Below, in pieces: positions 16,446-25,500 of a stretch of 64,000 bases of DNA. The position numbers and the translations under genes are program-made. Origin of the DNA: Deltaproteobacteria bacterium (GTDB taxonomy: Bacteria > Myxococcota > Kuafuiibacteriia > Kuafuiibacteriales > Kuafuiibacteriaceae); contig JACKEN010000026.1 in assembly GCA_020632995.1 (NCBI GenBank), positions 1 to 64,000 on the forward strand. Reading direction: 5' to 3'. The notes under the pieces are model-generated. The model was not told the DNA's origin. It saw only the letters and a program-made list of their open reading frames with translations, and did no database searches. The number at the start of each line of letters is the position of its first letter. Positions within the stretch are counted from its first letter, which is position 1.

Positions 16446-18116
16446 GTGCGCCGTAGCCTCCTCGTGCTCGCCCTGACCCTGCTCGCCGCGCCTGCCACCG
16501 CGCGGCCGGGCTACGTCCGCTCCGATGGCGCGAGCGTACGGGCCAAGCCGAGCGCCAAGGGGAAGGTGCTGGAGCGCCTCCCCTACGGCGCCCAGCTCGA
16601 GGTCCTGGGCCCCAAGAAGGGCAACCTGAAGGACACCTTGCACTGCGCGCCCGCCTCGGGGCCGTGGGTCAAGGCCAAGACCGCGGCGGGGAAGGTCGGC
16701 TGGGTCTGGCAACCCCTCTTGCAAGACGCCGCCCCCGCCTCGACCGGCGGGCTGAAGGCGGTGGTGGCGTTCCGGGGCCAAGAGGAGGCCCGCTACGGCG
16801 CCTTCTCGGATCTCTTCGGAGACCTGGGGGCCCGCTGCAAGGCGGCTGGGGTGGAGTTCGTGGTCGCGGATCCCGCCGCGCCCTGCGTGAAGCTGGGGCC
16901 GAAGGACGCCCCGCTGGCCTCGGTGGACGTCACCCGCTCGCTCGAGGCGCAGGGCCAGGGCTTCATCCTGAAGGTCTCGGGCGAGGACTCGCGCTTCCTG
17001 ACGCCTCAGCGCAAGAACCACGCGGAGCTCTACCGCTTCTGCGGGGCGGAGCCCCCGAAGGCCCAGCCCCTCACCGGCGCCGCGCGCATGCTCCACCTGG
17101 ATCCCGTCAAGTGGGCTTGCGCGTGGAACGTCTACGACCTCGACTCCGGGAAGGTCCGCACCGCCTATACGTCCGAGAAGTGCCCGGAGGAGATCATCTG
17201 GGACACCCGCCAGGGCACCGTCACCTATCACGTCGACTCGGACTGGTTCCGCGGCCCCTGGCCCGCGGGCGAGGCGAAGCTGTTGGCCAAGCCGCCGCTG
17301 CCGACCGGCGGTTGGATCGGGCCGACCGGGATCGGGGCGGAGAACGGCAGGCTGCGGGTCATCTACGTGGTGCCGGCCGAGGCCAAGGTCGAGGACGGGG
17401 TGAAGCACTACGTGGCCGGCGCCGTGAAGCTGGCCATGGACGCCATCACCGACGGGGGCGACACCTTCTTCATGGTGAAGGGGACCTGGGCCCCCAAGGG
17501 CACCGAGGAGGAGCGGATCATGCTCCCGGACTGGGGCGCGCCCTCCATCGCCACCCTGGTGGAGGAGGACGGCAAGGGGGGCTGGAGGCAGCTGGCCCAG
17601 GTGCCCACCATGTGTGAGGCGGGTGAGGTGCCCTGCGCCTCGCTCCTGGAGCCGTGGCTGAAGCGGGGCCCGGGCATCATCCACAGCGAAGATCTGAAGG
17701 TGGCTTGCAACGACGGGCGCACCGACTGCATGGCCAACACCGCCATCGCCGAGGACCCGGCCATGGCCAAGGCGGTGGGGATGACGGCAGACGACGCGGA
17801 CGCGGGCGGGAGCGTGGGCTTCTTCTCGTGGGGGAAGGGGGCGCTCGTGTTCCCCGTCGCGATGGGCGACACCCCCCACGCCATGGGCCCGGTGCTGGCG
17901 TGCGCCGCCCCGGACTGCAAGACGAGGCGGCCGCTGGAGCTGGGGCGCCAGCAGAGCGACGGGCTCTCGCTCGGGGTGCGGGGGCGCTACTTGATGGTGT
18001 CGGGGGAGTACAGGCAGGGCGACCCGGCCCTGTTCCGGGACGACGAGACCAAGCCGTTCCTGCGCTTGCGTGGGTTCGGCTTCTGGCTGCCGGAGGCCTT
18101 CCCTCCGGTGGAGTAG
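16446..18116 (+). CDS. Secreted SH3-domain protein
   Basis: 556 residues from GTG 16446. A signal peptide (RRSLLVLALTLLAAPATA) is followed by a bacterial SH3 domain at about 20-90 (GYVRSDGASVRAKPSAKGKV, YGAQLEVLG, GWVWQPLL), a fold often binding peptidoglycan or peptides. The following 460 residues hold several Cys pairs and many Trp/Tyr residues but no domain I recognise. Phrases such as KSLEAQGQGFILKVSGEDSR-like strands suggest a beta-rich protein. Periplasmic or surface location is likely. It is convergent with the next gene, whose stop is one base away. Confidence 0.75.
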   Translation: MRRSLLVLALTLLAAPATARPGYVRSDGASVRAKPSAKGKVLERLPYGAQLEVLGPKKGNLKDTLHCAPASGPWVKAKTAAGKVGWVWQPLLQDAAPASTGGLKAVVAFRGQEEARYGAFSDLFGDLGARCKAAGVEFVVADPAAPCVKLGPKDAPLASVDVTRSLEAQGQGFILKVSGEDSRFLTPQRKNHAELYRFCGAEPPKAQPLTGAARMLHLDPVKWACAWNVYDLDSGKVRTAYTSEKCPEEIIWDTRQGTVTYHVDSDWFRGPWPAGEAKLLAKPPLPTGGWIGPTGIGAENGRLRVIYVVPAEAKVEDGVKHYVAGAVKLAMDAITDGGDTFFMVKGTWAPKGTEEERIMLPDWGAPSIATLVEEDGKGGWRQLAQVPTMCEAGEVPCASLLEPWLKRGPGIIHSEDLKVACNDGRTDCMANTAIAEDPAMAKAVGMTADDADAGGSVGFFSWGKGALVFPVAMGDTPHAMGPVLACAAPDCKTRRPLELGRQQSDGLSLGVRGRYLMVSGEYRQGDPALFRDDETKPFLRLRGFGFWLPEAFPPVE

Positions 18117-18117
18117 C

Positions 18118-18900
18118 CTACTCGGCCCACTTCTCGGTGGGCACGATCACCGCGCCGGGCGGGAGGCCGAACTTGCCCTCGAGCATGTGGCTCATCGCGT
18201 CCTGGCTGATCCCGCCCGGGAACTGCACCTGCACCCCAAGCTTGTCGAGGAACGCGCTCCGCTCCTTCAGCACGTCGCTCGCCGCCTGGAAGCGCTGGAG
18301 CTCGGTGGAAGACAGCTTGCGCGGGGCGTCGTCGGGGGCGGCGTTGGGGTCCCGCTTCACGCCAGCCTCATCCAGCCCCTGGGGGAGCTGCTTGGCCACC
18401 AGCGGACGGGCCACCATGCCCTTGAGGCCCTTGTCGGTGAGCCCCTTCACCACCGCGTCGACGTCCTGGTGGTTGAAGGTGCGATCGGCGCCGCCCAGCT
18501 TGGTGGGGCCCAGCATGGTGTGCATGGTCTGGGCCGCCTTCTTCTGCTCGTCGGTGAGGGGTGGGTTCAGCTTGCTACCCAGGGCCTGGAGCTGGTCCTG
18601 CGCGGCCTGGGTGTAGGGGCGCACCGCGTCCTTCATCCGATCCAGCAGGCCCTTTGGGGCCGGGTTCTGCGGGGCGGCGGGTGGCTGCTGGGCGGCCGGC
18701 TTCTGCTGGCCAGCCTGCGCGGCCGGCTGCTGCTGGGCGGCTTGCGCGGCCGGCTTGTTCTGGTGGGCGACCAGCCTGGTCGCGGGCTTCTGCTGCCTGG
18801 CCCTGGGCCTGGTGGTGGCAGGGCGCCTTGCGGTGTTCGCGGCGCGGTTGGTCGGAGTGGGTCGGGTGGGTGCGATGGACATGCTCCGTGGATGCGCCAT
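18118..18900 (-). CDS. Hypothetical protein with Ala/Gln/Pro-rich leader
   Basis: About 260 residues from ATG 18900; ATG 18882 is equally possible, preceded closely by GGAG. No signal peptide. The first 90 residues are disordered and rich in Thr, Arg, Ala, Gln and Pro, with repeats of QQKPAAQ type. The C-terminal 170 residues are helical (LTDEQKKAAQTMHTMLG, STELQRFQAASDVLKERSAF) and end in PPGAVIVPTEKWAE. I do not recognise a family. The layout, a disordered leader without Sec signal plus a globular end, also occurs in the proteins at 11.5 and 26.7 kb. Downstream in transcription it is convergent with the SH3 gene. Confidence 0.65.
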   Translation of the reverse strand: MAHPRSMSIAPTRPTPTNRAANTARRPATTRPRARQQKPATRLVAHQNKPAAQAAQQQPAAQAGQQKPAAQQPPAAPQNPAPKGLLDRMKDAVRPYTQAAQDQLQALGSKLNPPLTDEQKKAAQTMHTMLGPTKLGGADRTFNHQDVDAVVKGLTDKGLKGMVARPLVAKQLPQGLDEAGVKRDPNAAPDDAPRKLSSTELQRFQAASDVLKERSAFLDKLGVQVQFPGGISQDAMSHMLEGKFGLPPGAVIVPTEKWAE

Positions 18901-19002
18901 CCCCCGGGGTGAGGACCAGCTCGGCCTGGAGGTCACACCGTGGGTCGGCGTTCCAGGTGGAGCGCGACCCGGCCCCGCGGTCCACCGCGACGCGTACGGG
19001 GC

Positions 19003-19165
19003 TCAGGCTCCGAAGCGGGTGCCGACCAGCCGCGCGCGCCGGATCAGCTCGTGATCCTGCGGGGCTGCCTTCCTCTGGCCGGTGATCGCCTCGAGCGGGA
19101 CCGGCACACACTCGCCGCTCTTGTACGCCCCAATCGCGTTCGTGACTCGGTCGGCCAGCAGTTCG
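19003..19165 (-). pseudogene. Orphan 3' fragment of a phosphofructokinase gene
   Basis: Reading the minus strand gives ELLADRVTNAIGAYKSGE..., then VPLEAITGQRKAAPQDHE, ending LVGTRFGA and a TGA at 19005-19003. This copies the last 53 residues of the intact pfkA (ELLADGVTNVMVAYKSGE ... LVGTCFGD). DNA identity over about 155 bp is roughly 85% by eye and the frame is intact, but there is no start and no upstream part. Its first codons overlap the stop of the hybrid histidine kinase gene. The fragment and the true pfkA end thus form direct repeats on both sides of that kinase gene. Confidence 0.85.
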
Positions 19166-19169
19166 CGCT

Positions 19170-21287
19170 CTACCGGTCGAGGGCTTGCCGCACCCGGGCC
19201 GCCAGCTCTCGGACGGAGAACGGCTTCTGCACGAAGTCGACGGTGTCATCGAGGACGCCGTGGTGGACGATCACGTTCTCGGTGTAGCCCGACATGAACA
19301 GGACCTTGGCCTCGGGGTGGAGCGCCACCACCTCCTTGTAGAGCGCCCGGCCGTGCATCTGCGGCATGACGACGTCCGTCAGCAGGAGGTGCAGCGCGGA
19401 CGTGTGCTCTCGAGCGAGGCGGAGTCCGTCCTCTGGGGTCGACGCCTCGATGACGTGGTAGCCATGCGAGGAGAGGGTCTCGCAGACCAGCTTGCGGACC
19501 ATCTCGTCGTCCTCGGCCACGAGGATGACCTCCGAGCCGGTGAGCGAGAGCGGCTCGAGCCCCACGGGCCGCCGCTCCACGGCGGTACGCTCCGAGCGGG
19601 GCAGGTAGACCTTGAAGGTCGCGCCGTGCCCGGGCTCGCTGTAGACCCAGATGCTCCCGCGGTGCTGCCTGACGATGCCGAACACCGTGGCCAGGCCCAG
19701 GCCGGTGCCCTTGCCCCGGGCCTTGGTGGTGAAGAAGGGCTCGAAGATCCGAGCCCGGGTCTCGGCGTCGATGCCGTGGCCGGTGTCGCTCACCGCCAGC
19801 ATCACGTAGGGGCCCGGCGCGAGCGTCTCCGCGTACTTCTCGACGTACTTCTCGTCGAGGTAGACGTTGTCGGTCTCGATGGTGAGGACGCCGCCGTCCG
19901 GCATCGCGTCGCGGGCGTTGATGACGAGGTTGAGCAGGATCTGCTCGATCTGCCCCTCGTCTGCGTCGACCAGGTCGAGGTCCGCTGGGTTGTGGACCAG
20001 GACCTGGATGTCCTCGCCTATCAGCCGCTGGATCATGGACTTGAACCCGGTCAGGGTGTTTCGGAGATCGAGCGTCTCCATGCGCAGGACCTGCCGGCGA
20101 CTGAAGGCCAGGATCTGCTTGGTGAGGCCCGAGGCCCGCTCGCCCGCCTGCCGGATGGCCTGCAGGTCCTCCTGCACGGGGTCATTGTCGGGCAGCCCCG
20201 TGGCTGCGAGGTCCACGTAGCCGAGGATCGGGACGAGGATGTTGTTGAAGTCGTGCGCGATGCCGCCCGCCAGTCGCCCGAGCGCCTCGAGGCGCTGGGA
20301 TTGCTGCAGCTGCGCCTCCAGCTTGTGCTGCTCGGTGACGTCCCGGGCGATGCTGGCGACGCTCGCCAGCGCGCCCTGGGCGTCGTAGCGGAACGAAGAC
20401 CACCACTGCACGTAGTGGACCTCGCCCGTGTGTCGGTTGACCTGCCGGTTCTCGATCTGACCGATCCGGGCCCCCCTGGCCACGTGCTCCGCGAACCAGG
20501 CCGAGGTGCGCGCTCGATCGTCCTCGTGCACGAAGTCGAAGGCGGAGACGCCGATGCAGTCTCGGGGCGGGGCCCCGAGCAGCGCCTCGCAGGCGTGGTT
20601 GACGAAGGTCAGGTTCCCGCGGGCGTCGGTCTGGGTGATGAGGTCGCGCGAGCTCTCGACGAGCTCGCGGTAGCGCTCCTCGCTGTCCTCGAGGAGGCGC
20701 TTCACGTGCTCACGGTCCTCCTCTCGCCGAAGGATCAGCCCGCCGAGGAGGATGCCCAAGAAGATCGCGGACCCGTACGGGAGCGACATGTCCAGCATCA
20801 GCTGAAAGCCCTCCTGCGGTTGGCCCACGAGGAGGAAGCCGGGCAGGATGACGAGGGTGGACGCCAGGGCGCTGAGTGCCGCGACTCGGGGCGATCCGAA
20901 CCGGTCGGAGAGCCGGTTCATGCCGATCCCGGCCAGGGCCGCGAGGCAGACGCCCGTCACCCCGGCCAGGACGCCGCCGCCCCCCAGCGAGGCGCGGAAC
21001 GCCCCGGCGATCGCGGCGCTCACCACCGCCGACAGGGGCCCGCCGAACGCACCGCTCAGGGCGACGATGGTGTTGCGCTGGTCGACGATGACGCCCTGGT
21101 GCACCGGGATCCGGATGAACATGCAGCTGATGGCGAAGGCGCCGAAGATGACGCCGAGCCCGGCCTGGCGGAGGGCCCAGGGCGTGCGCTGCAGGCGCGT
21201 GAAGAGGAGCCCGTAGAGGGCGACGAGCGCGATCAGGATCGCCAGGTTGTTGAACAGCGCGAAGAAGAGCTCGACACCGAGTACCAT
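19170..21287 (-). CDS. Hybrid sensor histidine kinase (5TM-PAS-HisKA-HATPase-REC)
   Basis: 705 residues. Residues 1-185: five to six membrane helices resembling the 5TM receptor region of LytS-type kinases (DQRNTIVALSGAFGGPLSA). A PAS domain follows at about 205-320 (ELVESSRDLITQTDARGNLT). HisKA has the phospho-acceptor in GGIAHDFNNIL. The ATPase shows NLVINARDAMPDGG, DTGHGID, FEPFFTTK and GTGLGLATV. A receiver domain ends the protein (LVAEDDEMVRKL, LLTDVVMPQ, FMSGYTE, QKPFS). All catalytic parts are present. The ligand is unknown; no response regulator is adjacent. The gene starts 15 bp after the pfkA stop and ends inside a copy of the pfkA 3' end, suggesting it arrived by insertion or recombination. 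Confidence 0.92.
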   Translation of the reverse strand: MVLGVELFFALFNNLAILIALVALYGLLFTRLQRTPWALRQAGLGVIFGAFAISCMFIRIPVHQGVIVDQRNTIVALSGAFGGPLSAVVSAAIAGAFRASLGGGGVLAGVTGVCLAALAGIGMNRLSDRFGSPRVAALSALASTLVILPGFLLVGQPQEGFQLMLDMSLPYGSAIFLGILLGGLILRREEDREHVKRLLEDSEERYRELVESSRDLITQTDARGNLTFVNHACEALLGAPPRDCIGVSAFDFVHEDDRARTSAWFAEHVARGARIGQIENRQVNRHTGEVHYVQWWSSFRYDAQGALASVASIARDVTEQHKLEAQLQQSQRLEALGRLAGGIAHDFNNILVPILGYVDLAATGLPDNDPVQEDLQAIRQAGERASGLTKQILAFSRRQVLRMETLDLRNTLTGFKSMIQRLIGEDIQVLVHNPADLDLVDADEGQIEQILLNLVINARDAMPDGGVLTIETDNVYLDEKYVEKYAETLAPGPYVMLAVSDTGHGIDAETRARIFEPFFTTKARGKGTGLGLATVFGIVRQHRGSIWVYSEPGHGATFKVYLPRSERTAVERRPVGLEPLSLTGSEVILVAEDDEMVRKLVCETLSSHGYHVIEASTPEDGLRLAREHTSALHLLLTDVVMPQMHGRALYKEVVALHPEAKVLFMSGYTENVIVHHGVLDDTVDFVQKPFSVRELAARVRQALDR

Positions 21288-21302
21288 GGCGATCGGGTGG
21301 CC

Positions 21303-21463
21303 TCAGTCGCCGAAGCAGGTGCCGACCAGCCGCGCGCTCCGGATAAGCTCGTGATCCTGCGGGACCGTCTTCCGCTGGCCCGCGACCTCCTCCAGCGGGA
21401 CCGGCACACACTCGCCGCTCTTGTACGCCACCATCACGTTCGTGACGCCGTCGGCCAACAGCT
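21303..21463 (-). repeat. 3' end of pfkA, direct-repeat partner of 19003-19165
   Basis: This segment, coding for the last residues of PfkA, is repeated in the same orientation at 19003-19165. The longest identical block by eye is the 25-bp stretch ending in the codons for AYKSGE. Differences fall at both synonymous and replacement sites, so the duplication is old. Confidence 0.85.
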
Positions 21464-22463
21464 CGACCGCCCGGGTGCCGAGGCGGGTGCAGAGGCTCCG
21501 ATCGAAGGGGGTCGGCACCCCGCCTCGCTGAACGTGGCCGAGCGAGGTGACCCGCACCTCGGCCCCGGAGCGCTCCTGGATGTGGCGGGCGATGGTGCTC
21601 GCGCGGGGCTCCCGCACCAGCTGCACCGCGTGGCCCTCCTCGCCGATGGGGAGGGTGGAGACGGTGTCCTCCTCCTCCCGCTTCTTCTTGTCCTTCTTCT
21701 TCCCCGCCTTGAGCTCCTGCTCCATCTTCTTCGCCTGCTCCACCGACATCGCGCCCTCGGCCACCGCGATGATGCTGAAGCGCTTCCCGGTGCGGCGGCG
21801 CTCGAGGAGGTAGTCCACGATCTTGTCGTACTCGAAGGGGATCTCGGGGATGAGGATCACGTCCGCCCCGCCCGCCACGCCGCTCGAGAGGGCAAGCCAG
21901 CCTGCGGAGTGCCCCATCACCTCGCACACGATGACCCGGTGGTGGCTGGTGGCGGTGGTGTGGAGGCGGTCGATGGCGTCGGTGGCGATGGTCACCGCGG
22001 TGTCGTAGCCGAAGGAGATGTCGGTGCCCGCCACGTCGTTGTCGATGGTCTTGGGCAGGGTGAGGACCGGGATCCCGCCCCGCTGCTGCAGGCGCAGCGC
22101 GTTCTTCTGGGTGCCGCCGCCGCCGAGGCACACGATGGCGTCCATCTGCAGGTTCTTGGCGTTGGCCACCGCCGCGTCCACCATGTCCACCAACTTGCCG
22201 CCCATGGGCATGCGGTGCGGCTTGTCGCGGCTGGTGCCGAGGATGGTGCCGCCCATGGTGAGGATGCCGCTGACGGTGCGGTTGTCGAGCCGGGTCACCC
22301 GGTTCTCGACCAGGCCGCGGAAGCCGTCGTGGATCCCGATGACTTTGATGTCGTACTCGTTCATCGCCGCCTTCGCGATGGCCCGGATCGCGGCGTTGAG
22401 GCCGGGGCAGTCCCCGCCCGCGGTGAGGATCCCGATGCAGCGCGTCTTGCTCTTCTTCGACAT
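21303..22463 (-). CDS. pfkA: 6-phosphofructokinase
   Basis: 386 residues from ATG 22463 (MSKKSKTRCIGIL); an upstream extension in frame is leader sequence. The family motifs are clear: TAGGDCPGLNAAIR, TMGGTILGTSRDKP, GGGGTQKNA, LPKTIDNDV, EVMGHSAGWLAL, IPEIPF, and HVQRGG. The enzyme phosphorylates fructose-6-phosphate. The nucleotide loop is GGGGT, with Gly where Asp is usual in GGDGS. The second specificity position is Lys (PKTIDND), a trait of PPi-type and mixed-lineage enzymes. ATP or PPi use cannot be settled from the sequence. A Lys-rich insert (KAGKKKDKKKREEE) lies at about 250-265. The gene is followed at 15 bp by the sensor kinase gene. Confidence 0.92.
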   Translation of the reverse strand: MSKKSKTRCIGILTAGGDCPGLNAAIRAIAKAAMNEYDIKVIGIHDGFRGLVENRVTRLDNRTVSGILTMGGTILGTSRDKPHRMPMGGKLVDMVDAAVANAKNLQMDAIVCLGGGGTQKNALRLQQRGGIPVLTLPKTIDNDVAGTDISFGYDTAVTIATDAIDRLHTTATSHHRVIVCEVMGHSAGWLALSSGVAGGADVILIPEIPFEYDKIVDYLLERRRTGKRFSIIAVAEGAMSVEQAKKMEQELKAGKKKDKKKREEEDTVSTLPIGEEGHAVQLVREPRASTIARHIQERSGAEVRVTSLGHVQRGGVPTPFDRSLCTRLGTRAVELLADGVTNVMVAYKSGECVPVPLEEVAGQRKTVPQDHELIRSARLVGTCFGD

Positions 22464-22540
22464 GCGGGGCGGATCTCGGCACGCCCCGGCGATCGATGCC
22501 AGGGGACCGGCCACAATCGGCACGTTCCGCGACGCGCGGC

Positions 22541-22565
22541 TTGATTTGACTGAACACTTGTATCG
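22541..22565 (+). promoter_or_regulatory. LexA-box candidate upstream of dnaE2
   Basis: TTGACTGAACACTTGTATC lies 15-35 bp before the dnaE2 start. It contains ACTGAACA (22549-22556), identical to the core of the imuB operator. Its complement, CGATACAAGTGTTCAGT, fits the degenerate Myxococcus xanthus LexA motif as I remember it at about 14 of 17 positions. Confidence 0.5.
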
Positions 22566-22579
22566 GGATCGAAGGTCCG

Positions 22580-25500
22580 ATGGCAAGGGCACCCTACGTG
22601 GAGCTGCGTTGTCGCACCGCCTTCTCGTTCCTGCGGGGGGCCTCGCACCCCGAGGAGCTGGCGGATCAGGCCGCGGCTCTGGGCTACGACCGGGTCGGCA
22701 TATGCGACGACGACGGGCTCTACGGGGTGGCGCGCACCTGGGGCGCGGCGCAGCCCCACGGGCTCGAGGTGTTGGTGGGGGCGGAGCTGCACCTGTCGGC
22801 CCCCACCGGGGCGGAGGGCAAGCCCGAGCGCGGGGCGGAGTCGCCCTCGCTCGCGCTGCTGGCGATGGATCGCGCGGGGTATGCGCGCCTGTCGCGCCTG
22901 TTGACCCTGGGGCGGCGCCGGGTGGGGAAGGGCGGCTTCGCGCTCACCTTCGAGGACCTCGCCGAGCACGCGGAGGGCCTGTACGCCATCCACGCGGGGA
23001 CGCCTGATCCCTTCTCGCTGTCCCGGGAGAAGGAGCTGTTCGGCGAGCGCCTGGCCCTGGCGGTGGAGCGGGCCCAGACCCCGTTCGACCGCACCCGCAT
23101 CGAGGCCGCCCACTCCGCCGCGGCCCGCTTCGGGATACCGCTCGTGGCGACCGGCTCGGTGGTGATGCACGCCCCGGAGCGAAAGCCGTTGCAAGACATC
23201 TTGTCATGCGTGCGCCTCGGGCTCCGGCTCGACGAGGCGGGGCGGCACCTGCTCCCCAACCGCCTGGGCTACCTGAAGGCGCCCGAAGAGATGGTGCGCC
23301 TGTTCGCGGACATGCCCGAGGCGATCCACCAGTCGGTGCTGATCGCGGATCAGTGCGGGTTCCGGCTCGACGAGATCCACCAGAGCTTCGCCCTCGAGGT
23401 GCTCCCCGACGGTGAGACCGGGATGAGCTACCTGTGGAAGCTGGTGAACAAGGGGGCCACCGAGCGCTACCCGGAGGGGGTCCCGGAGCAGGTGCAACAC
23501 CAGTTGCAGCACGAGATGGCGATCATCGAGGCGCTCGACTTCTCGGGCTACTTCCTCACCGTCTGGGACATCGTGCGCTTCGCGCGCAGCCGCAACATCC
23601 TCTGCCAGGGTCGCGGATCGGCGGCCAACAGCATCGTCTGCTACTGCCTGGGCATCACCGCCATCGATCCGGTGCGCATGAACCTGTTGTTCGAGCGCTT
23701 CATCTCGGCCGAGCGGGGCGAGCCGCCGGACATCGACGTGGACTTCGAGCACGAGCGCCGCGAGGAGGTGATCCAGTACATCTACGAGAAGTACGACCGG
23801 GAGCACGCGGCGATGGTGGCCAACGTGATCTGCTACCGGACCAAGCTCGCCTACCGCGAGGTGGGGAAGGTCTTCGGGCTGGGCGAGGATCAGATCGACA
23901 AGCTCACCTCGGGGCTGGGGCACTGGGCGGACCCGGCGGTGGGGGACGAGCTCCTCGCGAAGGCGGGCCTGGATCCGCGCGACGAGGCGGTGCAGCAGGT
24001 GGTGAGGTGGGCGGGGGTGCTGGTGGGCTTTCCGCGGCACCTGGGCATCCACTCCGGGGGCTTCGTCATCACCCGCGACCCGCTGGTGGAGCTGGTCCCG
24101 GTCGAGAACGCCACCATGGAGCAGCGCACCATCGTGGCCTGGGACAAGCGCGACGTGGAGCGCCTGGGCCTGGTGAAGATCGATCTGCTGGCCCTGGGGA
24201 TGCTCACCACCGTGCACCGCGCCTTCGACTTCGTGCGCGAGCACGAAGGGCTGGAGCTGGACCTCGCGAAGGTGCCGTCGGAGGTCCCCGAGATCTACGC
24301 GATGATCTGCGACGCGGACACCGTGGGCACCTTCCAGGTGGAGTCCCGGGCCCAGATGCAGATGCTGCCGCGCCTGCGGCCCAAGACCTTCTACGACCTC
24401 GTGGTGTCGGTGGCCATCGTGCGGCCGGGGCCCATCCAAGGCGACATGGTGCACCCCTACCTGCGGCGGCGGGAGGGCCTGGAGCCGGTGGAGTACCCGC
24501 ACCCCGCGATGGAAGCCATCTTGCATCGGACCCACGGGGTGCCGCTCTTCCAGGAGCAGGTGATGAAGATCGCGGTGGCGGTGGCGGGCTTCAAGCCGGG
24601 CGAGGCGGACGAGCTGCGGCGGGCCATCGGGTGGTCCTCCAAGGTGCACATCGATCGCCTGCGGGAGCGGTTGATCGCGGGGATGGAGAAGAATGGCCTC
24701 GCCCCGGAGTTCGCGGAGCGCATCTTCCGGATGATCCAGGGCTTCGGGGGCTACGGGTTCCCGGAGTCCCACGCCGCGTCGTTCGCGCTGATCAGCTACG
24801 CCTCGTGCTACCTGAAGCGCTACCACCCCGCCGCCTTCCTCGCCGCGCTCCTGAACTCGCAGCCCATGGGCTTCTACTCTACTCATACGTTGGTGGCGGA
24901 CGCCCAGCGGCACGGGGTGCTCGTCAAGGCGCCTTGCGTACAGACCAGCGGCTGGGACGCCCACCTCGAGGCGGGTTTGGCCGAGCACGCCGAGGCGTGG
25001 TGGCAAGGCAGCCGGCACAAGGAGCGCCGCCACACCCCGTGGGCGGACCGCGAGGCGGGGGCGCACACCTACGGCCTGCCGGTGCAGCCCTCGGTACGGC
25101 TGGGGCTGCGGGAGGTCCTGGGGATGTCCGAGGCCCAGGCCGAGCAGCTGGCCGAGGCGCGGCGCCGGCAACCCTTCGAGGGGGTGGCAGACCTGGTGCA
25201 CCGGGCCGAGCTCCCGAAGGAGATGGCGGCGAAGCTGGCCGCGGCAGGGACCATGGCGTGCTTCGGGCTGTCGCGCCGGCAGGCCCTGTGGCGGGTGATG
25301 GCGCTGGACCGGCGGAGCCCGCTCTTCGCGCAAGTGGAGTTGCCGGACGACGCGGGCACCGGCGCCGCGCTCCCCGAGATGAGCGCCACCGAGGCGATGC
25401 GCGCCGACTACGGCACCCTGGGGCTCTCGGTGAGCACCCACCCGATGGCCCTGGTGCGGGACGAGCTCCGGCGGCGGCGGGTGGTGGGGTACCTCGACCT

